DNA of 37,356 bases from Terriglobia bacterium (GTDB lineage: Bacteria > Acidobacteriota > Terriglobia > Terriglobales > Acidobacteriaceae): NCBI GenBank assembly GCA_020073105.1, contig JAIQFW010000010.1, positions 1-37,356 of the forward strand. Direction: 5' to 3'. The first letter of the stretch is position 1, and each line of letters opens with the position of its first letter. Below the pieces are notes generated by a model, which did no database searches, was not told where the DNA came from, and was given only the letters and a program-made list of their open reading frames with translations. The position numbers and the translations under genes are program-made. This document shows, one piece after another, positions 7,491-15,348 of this stretch.

Positions 7491-8062
7491 CCACCGGCCG
7501 GTTGGAGGCGTTTAGCGACGGCGTGATCGCGATCATCATCACGATCATGGTGTTGGAGATGAAGGTGCCGCATGGAGACCGTCTGGCAGACTTGGTGCCG
7601 CTGGTGCCGACGTTTCTCAGCTACGTCTTGAGTTTCGTTTATGTCGGCATCTACTGGAACAACCACCATCACATGCTGCATACCTGCACCGCGGTGACAG
7701 GTGCAATGCTCTGGGCCAATCTGCATTTGTTGTTCTGGCTCTCGTTATTTCCCTTCACCACAGGGTGGATGGGGGAAAACCATTTCACCGCGGTGCCCAC
7801 CGCGCTCTACGGAGTGGTGCTGCTGATGGCGGCGATTGCATATTTGGTGCTCCAGCAGACGATCATCCGAGAGCAAGGTCAGGATTCGATCCTCAAGAAG
7901 GCTGTCGGGCGCGATTGGAAGGGCAAACTATCGCCGGTGCTGTATATCGTAGCGATCATTGCTACCCTTCGTTCCTCGTGGATCGCCCAGGCGATTTTCG
8001 TGATTGCGGCGCTGATCTGGCTGATTCCGGACCGGCGTATCGAAAAAAGTCTTGCCATGTAG
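7487..8062 (+). CDS. TMEM175/DUF1211-family potassium channel-like protein
   Basis: This 191-residue integral membrane protein has the family signature RLEAFSDGVIAIIITIMVLEM at the N-terminus (the FSDG motif starts the first helix) and about six predicted helices, including SYVLSFVYVGIYWNNHHH and ALYGVVLLMAAIAYLVL. Bacterial TMEM175 homologues are tetrameric potassium-permeable channels. The ATG overlaps the stop of the CDGSH gene by 4 bases, so the two are translationally coupled. This is an odd companion for iron-sulfur proteins. Confidence 0.85.
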   Translation: MTTGRLEAFSDGVIAIIITIMVLEMKVPHGDRLADLVPLVPTFLSYVLSFVYVGIYWNNHHHMLHTCTAVTGAMLWANLHLLFWLSLFPFTTGWMGENHFTAVPTALYGVVLLMAAIAYLVLQQTIIREQGQDSILKKAVGRDWKGKLSPVLYIVAIIATLRSSWIAQAIFVIAALIWLIPDRRIEKSLAM

Positions 8063-8186
8063 TTTGCCTTCGGTCAATACCGCAACCAGCCACTGGAACA
8101 TCCGGTTGCTCGACCTTCATCAGTCGGGGTTCGTGAAAATCGCTGAATGATCCGGCGCGCTTTCATCCAGAGCGAACGAGGCATGG

Positions 8187-8213
8187 TGTCACAAAAGTTC
8201 ACTCAGTTCTGTC
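8187..8213 (+). promoter_or_regulatory. ECF41-like promoter for the NmrA-like gene
   Basis: TGTCACA (8187-8193), 16 bases, TGTC (8210-8213), 63 bases before the ATG at 8277. The spacing is the same as in the three other copies. ECF41 factors in other genomes commonly sit beside oxidoreductase/epimerase genes like this one. Confidence 0.6.
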
Positions 8214-8276
8214 TTAGCAAGTACACGAGACCGATGGCTTCGAACAATGCCTGGGTCAAGAAGGAAGGAGACAATC

Positions 8277-9065
8277 ATGAACATTGTAGTGATCGGCGGT
8301 ACGGGACTCATTGGATCAAAGCTTGTCAACAAGCTGCGTGAGCAGGGACACGAGGTGGTAGCGGCATCACCTAATTCGGGCGTCAACACTCTGACGGGCG
8401 AGGGTCTGGCTGAAGTGCTGAAAGGTGCCTCGGTGGTCGTTGACGTATCAAACTCTCCCTCGTGGGAAGACGCGGCAGTCCTGAACTTCTTCGAGACATC
8501 GACTCGTAACCTCCTCACCTATGAAGCGGCCGCGGGCGTGGGACATCACGTCGCGTTGTCAGTCGTGGGAACTGACCAGCTGGCCGAAAGCGGTTACTTT
8601 CGCGCCAAGATTGCTCAGGAGAAGTTGATCAAAGCTTCATCGATCCCCTACTCGATCGTGCATGCGACGCAGTTCTTCGAGTTCCTCAAGGGCCTCGCCG
8701 ATATTTCCATGGTTGGCGACAAGGTGCATTTGCCTCCTGTGCTTTTCCAGCCGATGGCGGCCGACGATGTCGCGAGTGCCGTAGGCAGAGTCGCCGTAGG
8801 CCCCCCGGTAAATGGCACTGTCGAAATAGGGGGGCCGGAGCAGTTTCGCCTGGATGAACTCGTACGGCGGCGCCTGGCCACACTCAAAGATCCCCGCGAA
8901 GTCATCGCTGACCCAAAAGCGCTTTACTCTGGGGCGAACATCAGCGAGAGAACCCTGGTTCCAGGCAACAAGGCACGACTCGGCGAGACGCGTTTCAAAA
9001 CCTGGCTCACTCAGTCCGCAGCACAAATTCCGCCGCGTGCTCATGCTCGGACTGACGCCGCGTAA
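8277..9065 (+). CDS. NmrA-like SDR / NAD(P)H-binding oxidoreductase
   Basis: The 262-residue protein has an N-terminal Rossmann fold (MNIVVIGGTGLIGSKLVNKL, nucleotide motif GGTGLIG) and the atypical-SDR layout of the NmrA/quinone-reductase-like group (VVVDVSNSPSWED, ALSVVGTDQL, YFRAKIAQEKLIKAS with the YxxxK-like position). It may reduce quinones or act as an NAD(P) sensor; the substrate is unknown. The start has AAGGAGA 5-6 bases upstream. It lies 64 bases after a TGTCACA-N16-TGTC motif, and such genes are known ECF41 neighbours. The cupin and hydrolase genes follow on the same strand and may be cotranscribed. Confidence 0.87.
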   Translation: MNIVVIGGTGLIGSKLVNKLREQGHEVVAASPNSGVNTLTGEGLAEVLKGASVVVDVSNSPSWEDAAVLNFFETSTRNLLTYEAAAGVGHHVALSVVGTDQLAESGYFRAKIAQEKLIKASSIPYSIVHATQFFEFLKGLADISMVGDKVHLPPVLFQPMAADDVASAVGRVAVGPPVNGTVEIGGPEQFRLDELVRRRLATLKDPREVIADPKALYSGANISERTLVPGNKARLGETRFKTWLTQSAAQIPPRAHARTDAA

Positions 9066-9153
9066 CGCCACAGGGTCGCAGGAGTGGCGCCCGGTTAGCA
9101 AGACCAATACACACGACGCATTGAATGGCGTCGCTCAAACGAAAGGTTAATTT

Positions 9154-9543
9154 ATGACGTTCACAAAAGTAATTCTGGCGCTGGCATGTCTCATGTCTGG
9201 CACCCTGGTAGCACAGGAGGCTAAGGTAACGCCGCTTCTGTCGAAAGATTTGACAAACCTTCCTGGCAAAGAAGGTCTGATGGTCACCGTGGAATATCCG
9301 CCGGGCAGTTCGGACCCAATCCATCGCCACAATGCACATGGGTTTATTTATGTGCTCGAAGGCTCGATCGTGATGCAGGTGAGAGGCGGAAAAGAAACGA
9401 CCCTGACGCCCGGTCAGACCTTCTATGAAGGCCCGGATGATGTCCACGTCGTTGGGCGGAACGCAAGCCAAACCAAACCGGCAAAATTCGTTGTGTTCTT
9501 CGTGAAGGACAAAGGCGCTCCGGTGCTGGTACCCGCTAACTAA
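9154..9543 (+). CDS. Exported cupin-domain protein
   Basis: The 129-residue protein has a Sec signal peptide ([16 protein letters not shown], cleavage near residue 20) and then a single cupin_2 barrel. Cupin motif 1 is visible as [15 protein letters not shown] with the His-x-His and Glu-type metal ligands. Motif 2 is [14 protein letters not shown]. Family members are small metal-binding barrels of many functions. Periplasmic location is inferred from the signal. A GAAAGG ribosome site precedes the ATG. It lies 88 bases after the NmrA-like gene and 50 before the hydrolase. Confidence 0.85.
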   Translation: MTFTKVILALACLMSGTLVAQEAKVTPLLSKDLTNLPGKEGLMVTVEYPPGSSDPIHRHNAHGFIYVLEGSIVMQVRGGKETTLTPGQTFYEGPDDVHVVGRNASQTKPAKFVVFFVKDKGAPVLVPAN

Positions 9544-9593
9544 ATCAACAACTGCAAGCATCTGTTGCACGACACTCAAGGAGAAGATTTTAT

Positions 9594-10442
9594 ATGAGCA
9601 CAATTACGGTGAAAGATGGCACGACAATCTACTACAAAGACTGGGGCAAAGGCCCGGTCATAACCTTTTCACACGGATGGCCGCTGAATTCCGACGCATG
9701 GGACGGCCAAATGCTTTTCCTCGCCCAGAATGGATTCCGCGTGGTCGCACACGACCGGCGTGGCCACGGCCGCTCGAGTCAAGCTTGGTCCGGGAACGAC
9801 ATGAATGGGTACGCTGACGATCTGGCAGCTCTCATCGAGGCGCTTGATCTCAAGGATGTCACTCTGGTGGGTCACTCCACGGGCGGAGGCGAAGTGACGC
9901 GCTACATCGGACGGCACGGCACAAAGCGGATTGCCGCAGCCGTTCTGATCGCTGCGGTGCCGCCGATCCTGGTGAAGTCCGATTCCAACCCGGAAGGCAT
10001 CCCGATCGAAGTATTCGACGGATTGCGGAGCAGCCTCGCAAAGGACCGTTCGCAGTTCTGGAAAGACTTCGCCGTCATGTTCTATGGCGCCAATCGGCCG
10101 GGTGCGAGCGTCTCGCAGGGGATGCTGGACCAGTTCTGGCTGTGGAGTATGCAGGGCGGACTCAAGAATGTCTATGACAGCATCAAGGCATTTTCGGAGA
10201 CCGACTTCCACGAGGACCTCAAGAAGTTCGACGTGCCCACGCTAATCATGCATGGTGAGGACGACCAAATCGTGCCGATCAATATTTCAGGAAAGAAATC
10301 GGCCACGCTCATCAAGGGAGCCAAGGCACTGTTCTATCCAGGCTTGCCGCACGGTCTCACCGCCACGCATGCAGATCAAGTCAACGCCGATTTGCTGAAA
10401 TTTGTGAGGTCGGTCCAACAGGCTCGCAAGGCAGCAGCCTAG
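9594..10442 (+). CDS. Alpha/beta hydrolase, non-heme chloroperoxidase/perhydrolase type
   Basis: The 282-residue protein matches the cofactor-free haloperoxidase (perhydrolase) group of alpha/beta hydrolases in length and motifs. The oxyanion region is [25 protein letters not shown] follows. The nucleophile elbow GHSTGGGE carries Ser95, [10 protein letters not shown] carries the acid (Asp223 or 224) and LPHGL carries His253. The usual activity is ester hydrolysis, or peracid formation from acetate and peroxide. AAGGAGA sits upstream of the ATG. It is the last gene before a strong hairpin and the second attachment repeat. Confidence 0.9.
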   Translation: MSTITVKDGTTIYYKDWGKGPVITFSHGWPLNSDAWDGQMLFLAQNGFRVVAHDRRGHGRSSQAWSGNDMNGYADDLAALIEALDLKDVTLVGHSTGGGEVTRYIGRHGTKRIAAAVLIAAVPPILVKSDSNPEGIPIEVFDGLRSSLAKDRSQFWKDFAVMFYGANRPGASVSQGMLDQFWLWSMQGGLKNVYDSIKAFSETDFHEDLKKFDVPTLIMHGEDDQIVPINISGKKSATLIKGAKALFYPGLPHGLTATHADQVNADLLKFVRSVQQARKAAA

Positions 10443-10449
10443 ATTCTTG

Positions 10450-10488
10450 CGCCCGGCAGATCGCATTCCTGCGCCGGTCTGCCGGGCG
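10450..10488 (+). terminator. Terminator-like hairpin after the hydrolase gene
   Basis: CGCCCGGCAGA (10450-10460) pairs perfectly with TCTGCCGGGCG (10478-10488) across a 17-base loop, starting 8 bases after the stop codon. The position suits transcription termination. There is no U-tract, so it may act with Rho or as an mRNA 3' stabiliser. Confidence 0.5.
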
Positions 10489-11227
10489 TGAAGAGATCCC
10501 GGTTGCCACAGGTGGAATCCTTTCGCGATCCCTAGGCTTCGGAATCGAGATGAAGCAGCAATGCGACGAAGTGCTAATCAGGACTGGAGCGCCGGGTGTA
10601 CTGCGGGAAAGCGGCTACGCTATGAGCGCCTTACACTAGTACAGAAGGGGCAACCACAGGCATTCTTGAAACTCGTTGTGATGCTCCGTTCACGCTATCC
10701 GCGTTATGAGAGAGCCGCTAACTTAGGCCCCGCGACAGTGGCGCTTGAGTTCACTCCTGCCATCCATTAGGCCATCCAGATCCCTTGTCGCGATCACCAC
10801 GGGCCGAATGGCGGTGCTGCGTCTGTTGGCCGCGAGCGGCATAGCACATATGGAATCACCCACCGCAATCACCCACGATCCATCCGTGTTCCCCGTATTT
10901 TCCAGTGTTTGGCAGTCCCACAGCAACCCTTGAAGTAGTTGTAAACACTGGAAATCCGAGTTCTGAAAAGGCTGGCGTCGGCGGTTCAACTCCGTCCCTG
11001 GCCACCATATCTTTCAGTGGTTTAGCAGACCAGCCCAAAATTTCACACCTGTGGTCTCTCACCGCCACTAACTTCCCAATTGCCGACGACTCGGGCATCA
11101 GGGCCAGAGGTGAGCTCTGCATTTTGCTCGCTGGTACACTGCCAATTTGGCCGATTGCGACGATTCGTCCCGGCCACGAGCCTGAGGTAGTCGCGGAGGA
11201 TACGGGAAGGCGATTGCTTTGAGGAAC
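10489..11227. other. Gene-poor island junction around attachment copy B
   Basis: About 740 bases contain no convincing gene. The stretch holds the 46-bp tRNA-derived repeat at 10,963-11,008. Just upstream of it is GTTGTAAACACT, which is similar to GTTGTAAATACT before copy C. I take these flanks to be related element ends. Short open frames here lack family resemblance and ribosome-binding sites. Confidence 0.55.
10963..11008 (+). repeat. Attachment-site repeat, copy B (tRNA-Phe 3' fragment)
   Basis: 46 bases identical to 1260-1305, from the anticodon loop to the base after CCA. The 5' half of the tRNA is absent, so this is not a functional tRNA. It marks the boundary between two tandem integrated segments. 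Confidence 0.85.
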
Positions 11228-13705
11228 ATGCCGCGAGAACTACGTATTCACGTCGATGTCGACTCTGCGGGACGCTACGAGTTCCGGATACGCTCTGGCA
11301 GGCGCGAGGTCATGACGAGCGTCAACCCAGACCTCGCGGCGAGCTTTTTTGAGGATCTACGGCTCTTGCGATGGAAGTCGATCGGGATCCACGACCCGGG
11401 AGACATCCTGCTCAGCGATGTCGGCGACCGACTCGCCGCGCTCGTGGCGGCGCCCGCGATCTGGGAAAGGTTAAGACTGCCCGATGATGCAAGGCAGGTG
11501 CGCGTGCAGTTCTCGCAGGCAGCGCACCGCCTCATGCAGTTCCCCTGGGAGCTTCTCCGCGTCAACAACCGTTTCCTCATCGGCGACCGCGGCAGTCACC
11601 TGAAGCGCGAGTTGCCCTCACCAGTCCCAAAGCGAAAGAGGCGCAATCCCGTCACCAACATCGTGCACGTCAGCTTTGGCACGGACAGCAATCTTCGGTT
11701 AGACGAGGAGCGCTGCATGCTCCTCGAGACGATCCCCGCTGAAATCCCCATCGAGTTTCTTTTCTATTCATCTGCGCGACGCTTGGAGGTGGAGATCGAC
11801 GCCTTCCGGCCGCATATCGTGATCGTCTCGGGACACGGACACTACGACGAACTTCAAGGAGAGCATTACCTTTCCCTGCGCGATGACGGATATATCCGGA
11901 CGGCTCAGATCGTCGCGCTGTGTGCTTCTTATGGCTGCGAACTCCTCGTGCTCTCTACATGTGAAAGCGCGCGACTCGGAGGACCGGTCGTCGACGACGG
12001 CACGGTACTGCCGGCAGACGTCATCGCTTTCTCGTTCCCCGTCATGACCACAACGGCAACACAGAGCATCGAGTGCTTGCTCCGCGGAGTCATCCGGGGC
12101 CAGACCGTCGACGAGGCAATGGCCGCGGTGCGCGCCATTGATAGCGACGACGAGTATGCCTTCTTCAACGCCGTCCATCTCCGTCGGAGTCGCGCAAGGT
12201 CACTGCACATCAGCAACGCCGCTCCGAGACAGCCCGGTGCGCCAGCAACCCGGTGCCCCGGAATGGAGTTCACCCTGGGCTGGCTAGATGGCTATGCACA
12301 CTGGGAGGAACCGGCCACGCTCCTCGCTGCCGCGGGAAGCGGCGGAGAGACGTTGATCCGTCACTGGGCCGAGCTCGTTCAGCGATCGCAAACACAAGCT
12401 ACCCGATGGCGCGTCCTCCTCGACGAAGTTCCGATTCTCGACGTACCCGGGGCGCAACTTGTGCGACTCGCATATCCTTACTCCTTCGGCCCCGTGCCCA
12501 CTGAAAACTTTGTGTACGGCGACGGGATGGATCCGAGATTCGCAAACACATTGCTCGCGGCCAGAGACCAGAACCTCGCAACGCAGGTAGCAGGGCACCC
12601 GCTCCTGGGCACGTTGGGCTTTGTGAACGACCTCATCGCCGGGCGCACGGAGCACGAGGCCACCGAGCGTTTCGAACAAGAGAACAGGATGGCGGAGCGC
12701 GCAGGCAGGCTGAACCGGGAAGGCTCGCTGTTCGCCAGTTGGTTGTTCACAAACAAGGGCGTCGCCGCGACCAGCTTCGAGAACCGCGCTGAGTTTGCAG
12801 AACGCATAAAGGAAATGGTCGACATGACCCCGGCAGTCATCGTGGCTGGCATCGAAAACGCGGTGGCGGCGACGGTTGTCCTTCCCCAACCGGATGTTCT
12901 CTACCTAGCACACGAGTTTATGCTCCTCGGAGAGCGATGGTTCCCTAACTGGCGCACCGATCACCGCGCAGGTTTTCGCCGCCTGTGCGGCGCCTTTTTC
13001 ACGCTCGCCGCTCACGGCACGGTGAAGGTAGAAATGGGTTCCCGGCTTCTGGATTGGGCGATCCGACTCGAAGATTGGTCCACGGCGATAATGATTTGCG
13101 TTGCCGTGTCCAGCTGGTACGGCGAGCAGGGCAGGCTCGAAGACATCGAGGTGACCATTGATCTCTTGCTGCCGCACGCGACAGGAATGCAGCGTATTAT
13201 CCTACGCGGGCACCTCGTCACAATCGCGACGAATCGCGGTGACTACCGCACGGGGCTGACAGAGAATCAGCAACTCGAGGCTGATCTGCAAGAGCTTGCC
13301 GGAGATGACGATTACTATCGAAACCTCCACTCCGCCATTACGCAGCAGATCGATTGCCTCGTCGAACTTGACCAACTCGACGAGGCTGAGCGGCGTTGGC
13401 GGGATGCCGACGCTCTCATTCCGCACCTGGACGAGCACAGGGGGGAAGCTCAGGCGCGACTGCTCGGACAGCTCGCAAACCTCCGACGTGAGCAAAACGC
13501 GATGGACGCGGCTCTCGACGCTGCTTCCCAAGCCGTTCACTTCGCCGTGGCGAACCACTGCCCGGAGGTTCTCATCGCGGAACTCCGAAATACGAAAGCA
13601 GACCTGCTCCGACTTGTCGGACGAGATCGGGAGGCGTTCGAAGAACTCAGGGCAACGTCGAGCATCGACATCCCCCAGCGCTCCGCTCGCGATTCCTTCA
13701 TCTAA
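11228..13705 (+). CDS. CHAT-domain caspase-like protease with C-terminal repeats, frameshifted
   Basis: The 825-residue open frame starts with a CHAT (caspase-like) protease domain of about 330 residues. FPWELL precedes it, then VIVSGHGHY carries catalytic His203 and VLSTCESARLGG carries Cys245. Residues about 335-570 are of unknown fold; an ATPase of the STAND type is often found here, but I see no intact Walker A lysine (closest is GSGGETLIRHW). From about 590 the sequence is helical and TPR-like (DEAERRWRDADALIPHL, AALDAASQAVHFA). A TTG at 11219 is an alternative start; I prefer ATG 11228 with GAGGA just upstream. The frame stops at 13703, but the TPR array continues in another frame, so the protein is probably broken or split. 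It sits alone between attachment repeats; a defence or regulated-death role is inference. Confidence 0.8.
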   Translation: MPRELRIHVDVDSAGRYEFRIRSGRREVMTSVNPDLAASFFEDLRLLRWKSIGIHDPGDILLSDVGDRLAALVAAPAIWERLRLPDDARQVRVQFSQAAHRLMQFPWELLRVNNRFLIGDRGSHLKRELPSPVPKRKRRNPVTNIVHVSFGTDSNLRLDEERCMLLETIPAEIPIEFLFYSSARRLEVEIDAFRPHIVIVSGHGHYDELQGEHYLSLRDDGYIRTAQIVALCASYGCELLVLSTCESARLGGPVVDDGTVLPADVIAFSFPVMTTTATQSIECLLRGVIRGQTVDEAMAAVRAIDSDDEYAFFNAVHLRRSRARSLHISNAAPRQPGAPATRCPGMEFTLGWLDGYAHWEEPATLLAAAGSGGETLIRHWAELVQRSQTQATRWRVLLDEVPILDVPGAQLVRLAYPYSFGPVPTENFVYGDGMDPRFANTLLAARDQNLATQVAGHPLLGTLGFVNDLIAGRTEHEATERFEQENRMAERAGRLNREGSLFASWLFTNKGVAATSFENRAEFAERIKEMVDMTPAVIVAGIENAVAATVVLPQPDVLYLAHEFMLLGERWFPNWRTDHRAGFRRLCGAFFTLAAHGTVKVEMGSRLLDWAIRLEDWSTAIMICVAVSSWYGEQGRLEDIEVTIDLLLPHATGMQRIILRGHLVTIATNRGDYRTGLTENQQLEADLQELAGDDDYYRNLHSAITQQIDCLVELDQLDEAERRWRDADALIPHLDEHRGEAQARLLGQLANLRREQNAMDAALDAASQAVHFAVANHCPEVLIAELRNTKADLLRLVGRDREAFEELRATSSIDIPQRSARDSFI

Positions 13706-14091
13706 AGGCACTCCTTCTGAAAGAGTATGGTGCACCACAGGCGCTCGAGCACCTCCTTGAGAGCTACCAGGAGGATCGATTACGCGGGGACGACGCTGGT
13801 GTGGCGATCTCCCTACTCGCGATTGCACGCATCTTCACTGAAGAGCACGAGTACGATCGTGCCCGCGCACGCATCAGGGAAGCGCTACCGTTGGCGGATG
13901 CCAGCGGGCTCGTGAATGTCGTCGCCGGAGTCGCTCTCTTGTGGGCCGAGATCGATCTGGCAGAGGGGAAAACCTCATCCGCCGCAAGCTGGCTTGCCAC
14001 GGCACGAGACAAATTCGCCCAAGACGAGGACGAGGGCGGCGTTGCGGACGCGACTCGTTTGCTCGACACGCTTCGGGCACCCGCAGAGTGA
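13690..14091 (+). pseudogene. Frameshifted TPR tail of the CHAT protein
   Basis: Immediately around the stop at 13703 a second frame continues the helical repeat pattern: LKALLLKEYGAPQALEHLLE, then SLLAIARIFTEEHEYDRARA, then WLATARDKFAQDEDEGG, ending at TGA 14089-14091. There is no ribosome site at the junction. A single-base change near 13,690-13,702 would restore a protein of about 955 residues. It could be real decay, a sequencing error or programmed frameshifting; no obvious slippery heptamer is present. Confidence 0.65.
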
Positions 14092-14259
14092 CAACTTCGA
14101 CATCCAAAGGTTGATTGAACGCTATGAGTAGCCGAATGCCCACTTCCGCGGCAAGTGCGGAATGCTGATGCCAAGTTCCGTCAGGTACTCCCGGTTGGCG
14201 GGCTATGCGGAAGTAATCTGGCGGTGATCAGTCACCAGTGATTTCACAACTGCGGCTTG
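14092..14259. other. Non-coding gap
   Basis: I see no gene, hairpin or repeat of note between the CHAT tail and the integrase remnant. With the remnant and attachment copy C it completes the 14.1-14.64 kb gene-free stretch. Confidence 0.5.
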
Positions 14260-14450
14260 TCAATTCACCGCGTTTGACGGCGTCATCATCGCCGCCAACA
14301 CTTCATCCTGGGCTGCGAGACGATCCTCGCTCATGCTGTGGGCGTAAATTCCGAGCGTAGTAGACACGTCGCTGTGGCGGAGCATCTTCTGCACCGTCTT
14401 CACGTCCGTCCCTTTCCGAACGAGGAAGCTCGCCAATGTCGGCGGTGACG
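14260..14450 (-). pseudogene. Tyrosine recombinase (integrase) C-terminal remnant 2
   Basis: Read on the minus strand, 59 codons give a textbook integrase C-terminus: LASFLVRKGTDVKTVQKMLR, then HSDVSTTLGIYAHS with the active-site histidine region and nucleophile tyrosine, then a short tail ending MMTPSNAVN at TGA 14260-14262. Immediately upstream, CGTCAC (Arg-His of the conserved R-H motif) is separated from the rest by five extra bases (14440-14444), a frame-breaking insertion. No earlier integrase homology is visible. It lies next to attachment copy C and is a decayed element integrase. Confidence 0.8.
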
Positions 14451-14555
14451 ACTATTTCCTAGCACGCGGTGGCGTTTCCGTTTTGCAGGACTTACGACGT
14501 ACCACGGCAGTCCTCGGCGGCTTGTAAAGCGTTGTAAATACTCAAAAGGGGCGTT

Positions 14556-14618
14556 CTGAAAAGGCTGGCGTCGGCGGTTCAACTCCGTCCCTGGCCACCA
14601 TCATTCCAAAGAACTTAG
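14556..14618 (+). repeat. Attachment-site repeat, copy C (tRNA-Phe 3' fragment)
   Basis: 63 bases identical to 1260-1322, including 18 bases beyond the tRNA CCA end. It marks the far edge of the accessory region; the operon with the HD-GYP gene begins 22 bases later. Confidence 0.87.
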
Positions 14619-14639
14619 TCGAATCCTGCTGTAGTCCGG

Positions 14640-15332
14640 TCAAATCACTGCAGCAGGGCTGCTATCGGTGGCCGCGAAAACGTCCGCGAACTCCCGCTCA
14701 GCAATCTTCACGAAGGCTTGGACCACAAGAGGATCGAATTGGATGCCGCTGCCTGCGATCAGCCGGCAAACCGCCTCCTCGTGCGGAAGCCCTTTGTGAT
14801 AGCAGCGATGTGAGATCATCGCGTCATAGGCGTCGATCACCGACACAATGCGCGAGCCCATGGGAATCTCTTCCGCTTTCAGCCCGCCGGGATATCCCCG
14901 TCCATCGTATCTCTCGTGGTGGTGAAGGGCATAGAGGCTGGCCTTGTCCAACCCCGGGAACAAGCGCAGGATCGACCAGCTGTATTCCGGGTGCTTGTTC
15001 ATCAAGGCGCGCTCTTCGTCAGTCAGCTTACCCTCTTTCTTGAGGATCGCGTCGGGGATCCCGATTTTCCCGATATCGTGCAGAAGGGCGGCAACCTCAA
15101 GCTGATAGAAGTCCTCTTCTCCAATCTCGAGACTTCTGGCAACTCGCACTGCCCATTCCGCCAGCCGGGTGCTGTGAATTCCGGTGTTGAGGTCGCGCAG
15201 GTCGAGTAGTTGATTGAAAGCGCAGATCACAGACTTGAGGAGCGTTCGCTGCTGCTCCTCAAGTTCTTTCACACGAAACACGGACGTGATATCCGACGAT
15301 CCCGCCCACCTCTCCTGCTCTGAACTCGCCAT
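14640..15332 (-). CDS. HD-GYP cyclic-di-GMP phosphodiesterase
   Basis: The 230-residue protein is essentially a stand-alone HD-GYP domain. The metal site motif is LLHDIGKIGIP, a second metal-binding stretch is HPEYSWSILRLF, and the signature loop HHERYDGRGYPGGL contains the GYP. The DAYDAM motif follows. Such enzymes hydrolyse c-di-GMP to pGpG or GMP. A short N-terminal helix (EELEEQQRTLLKS-type coiled coil) could be a dimerisation segment; no receiver or membrane domain is present. GAGGA precedes the ATG. The gene lies 16 bases downstream of the subtilisin gene and is the last gene of the long minus-strand operon. Confidence 0.93.
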   Translation of the reverse strand: MASSEQERWAGSSDITSVFRVKELEEQQRTLLKSVICAFNQLLDLRDLNTGIHSTRLAEWAVRVARSLEIGEEDFYQLEVAALLHDIGKIGIPDAILKKEGKLTDEERALMNKHPEYSWSILRLFPGLDKASLYALHHHERYDGRGYPGGLKAEEIPMGSRIVSVIDAYDAMISHRCYHKGLPHEEAVCRLIAGSGIQFDPLVVQAFVKIAEREFADVFAATDSSPAAVI

Positions 15333-15348
15333 AGCGTCCTCGCCTGGG

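Noticed and set aside
10561-10770. 69-codon plus-strand frame in the island junction
   Set aside because: No ribosome site, no family resemblance, surrounded by degenerate sequence.
10963-11008. Additional tRNA genes at copies B and C
   Set aside because: Only the 3' part is present; acceptor 5' strand and D arm are missing.
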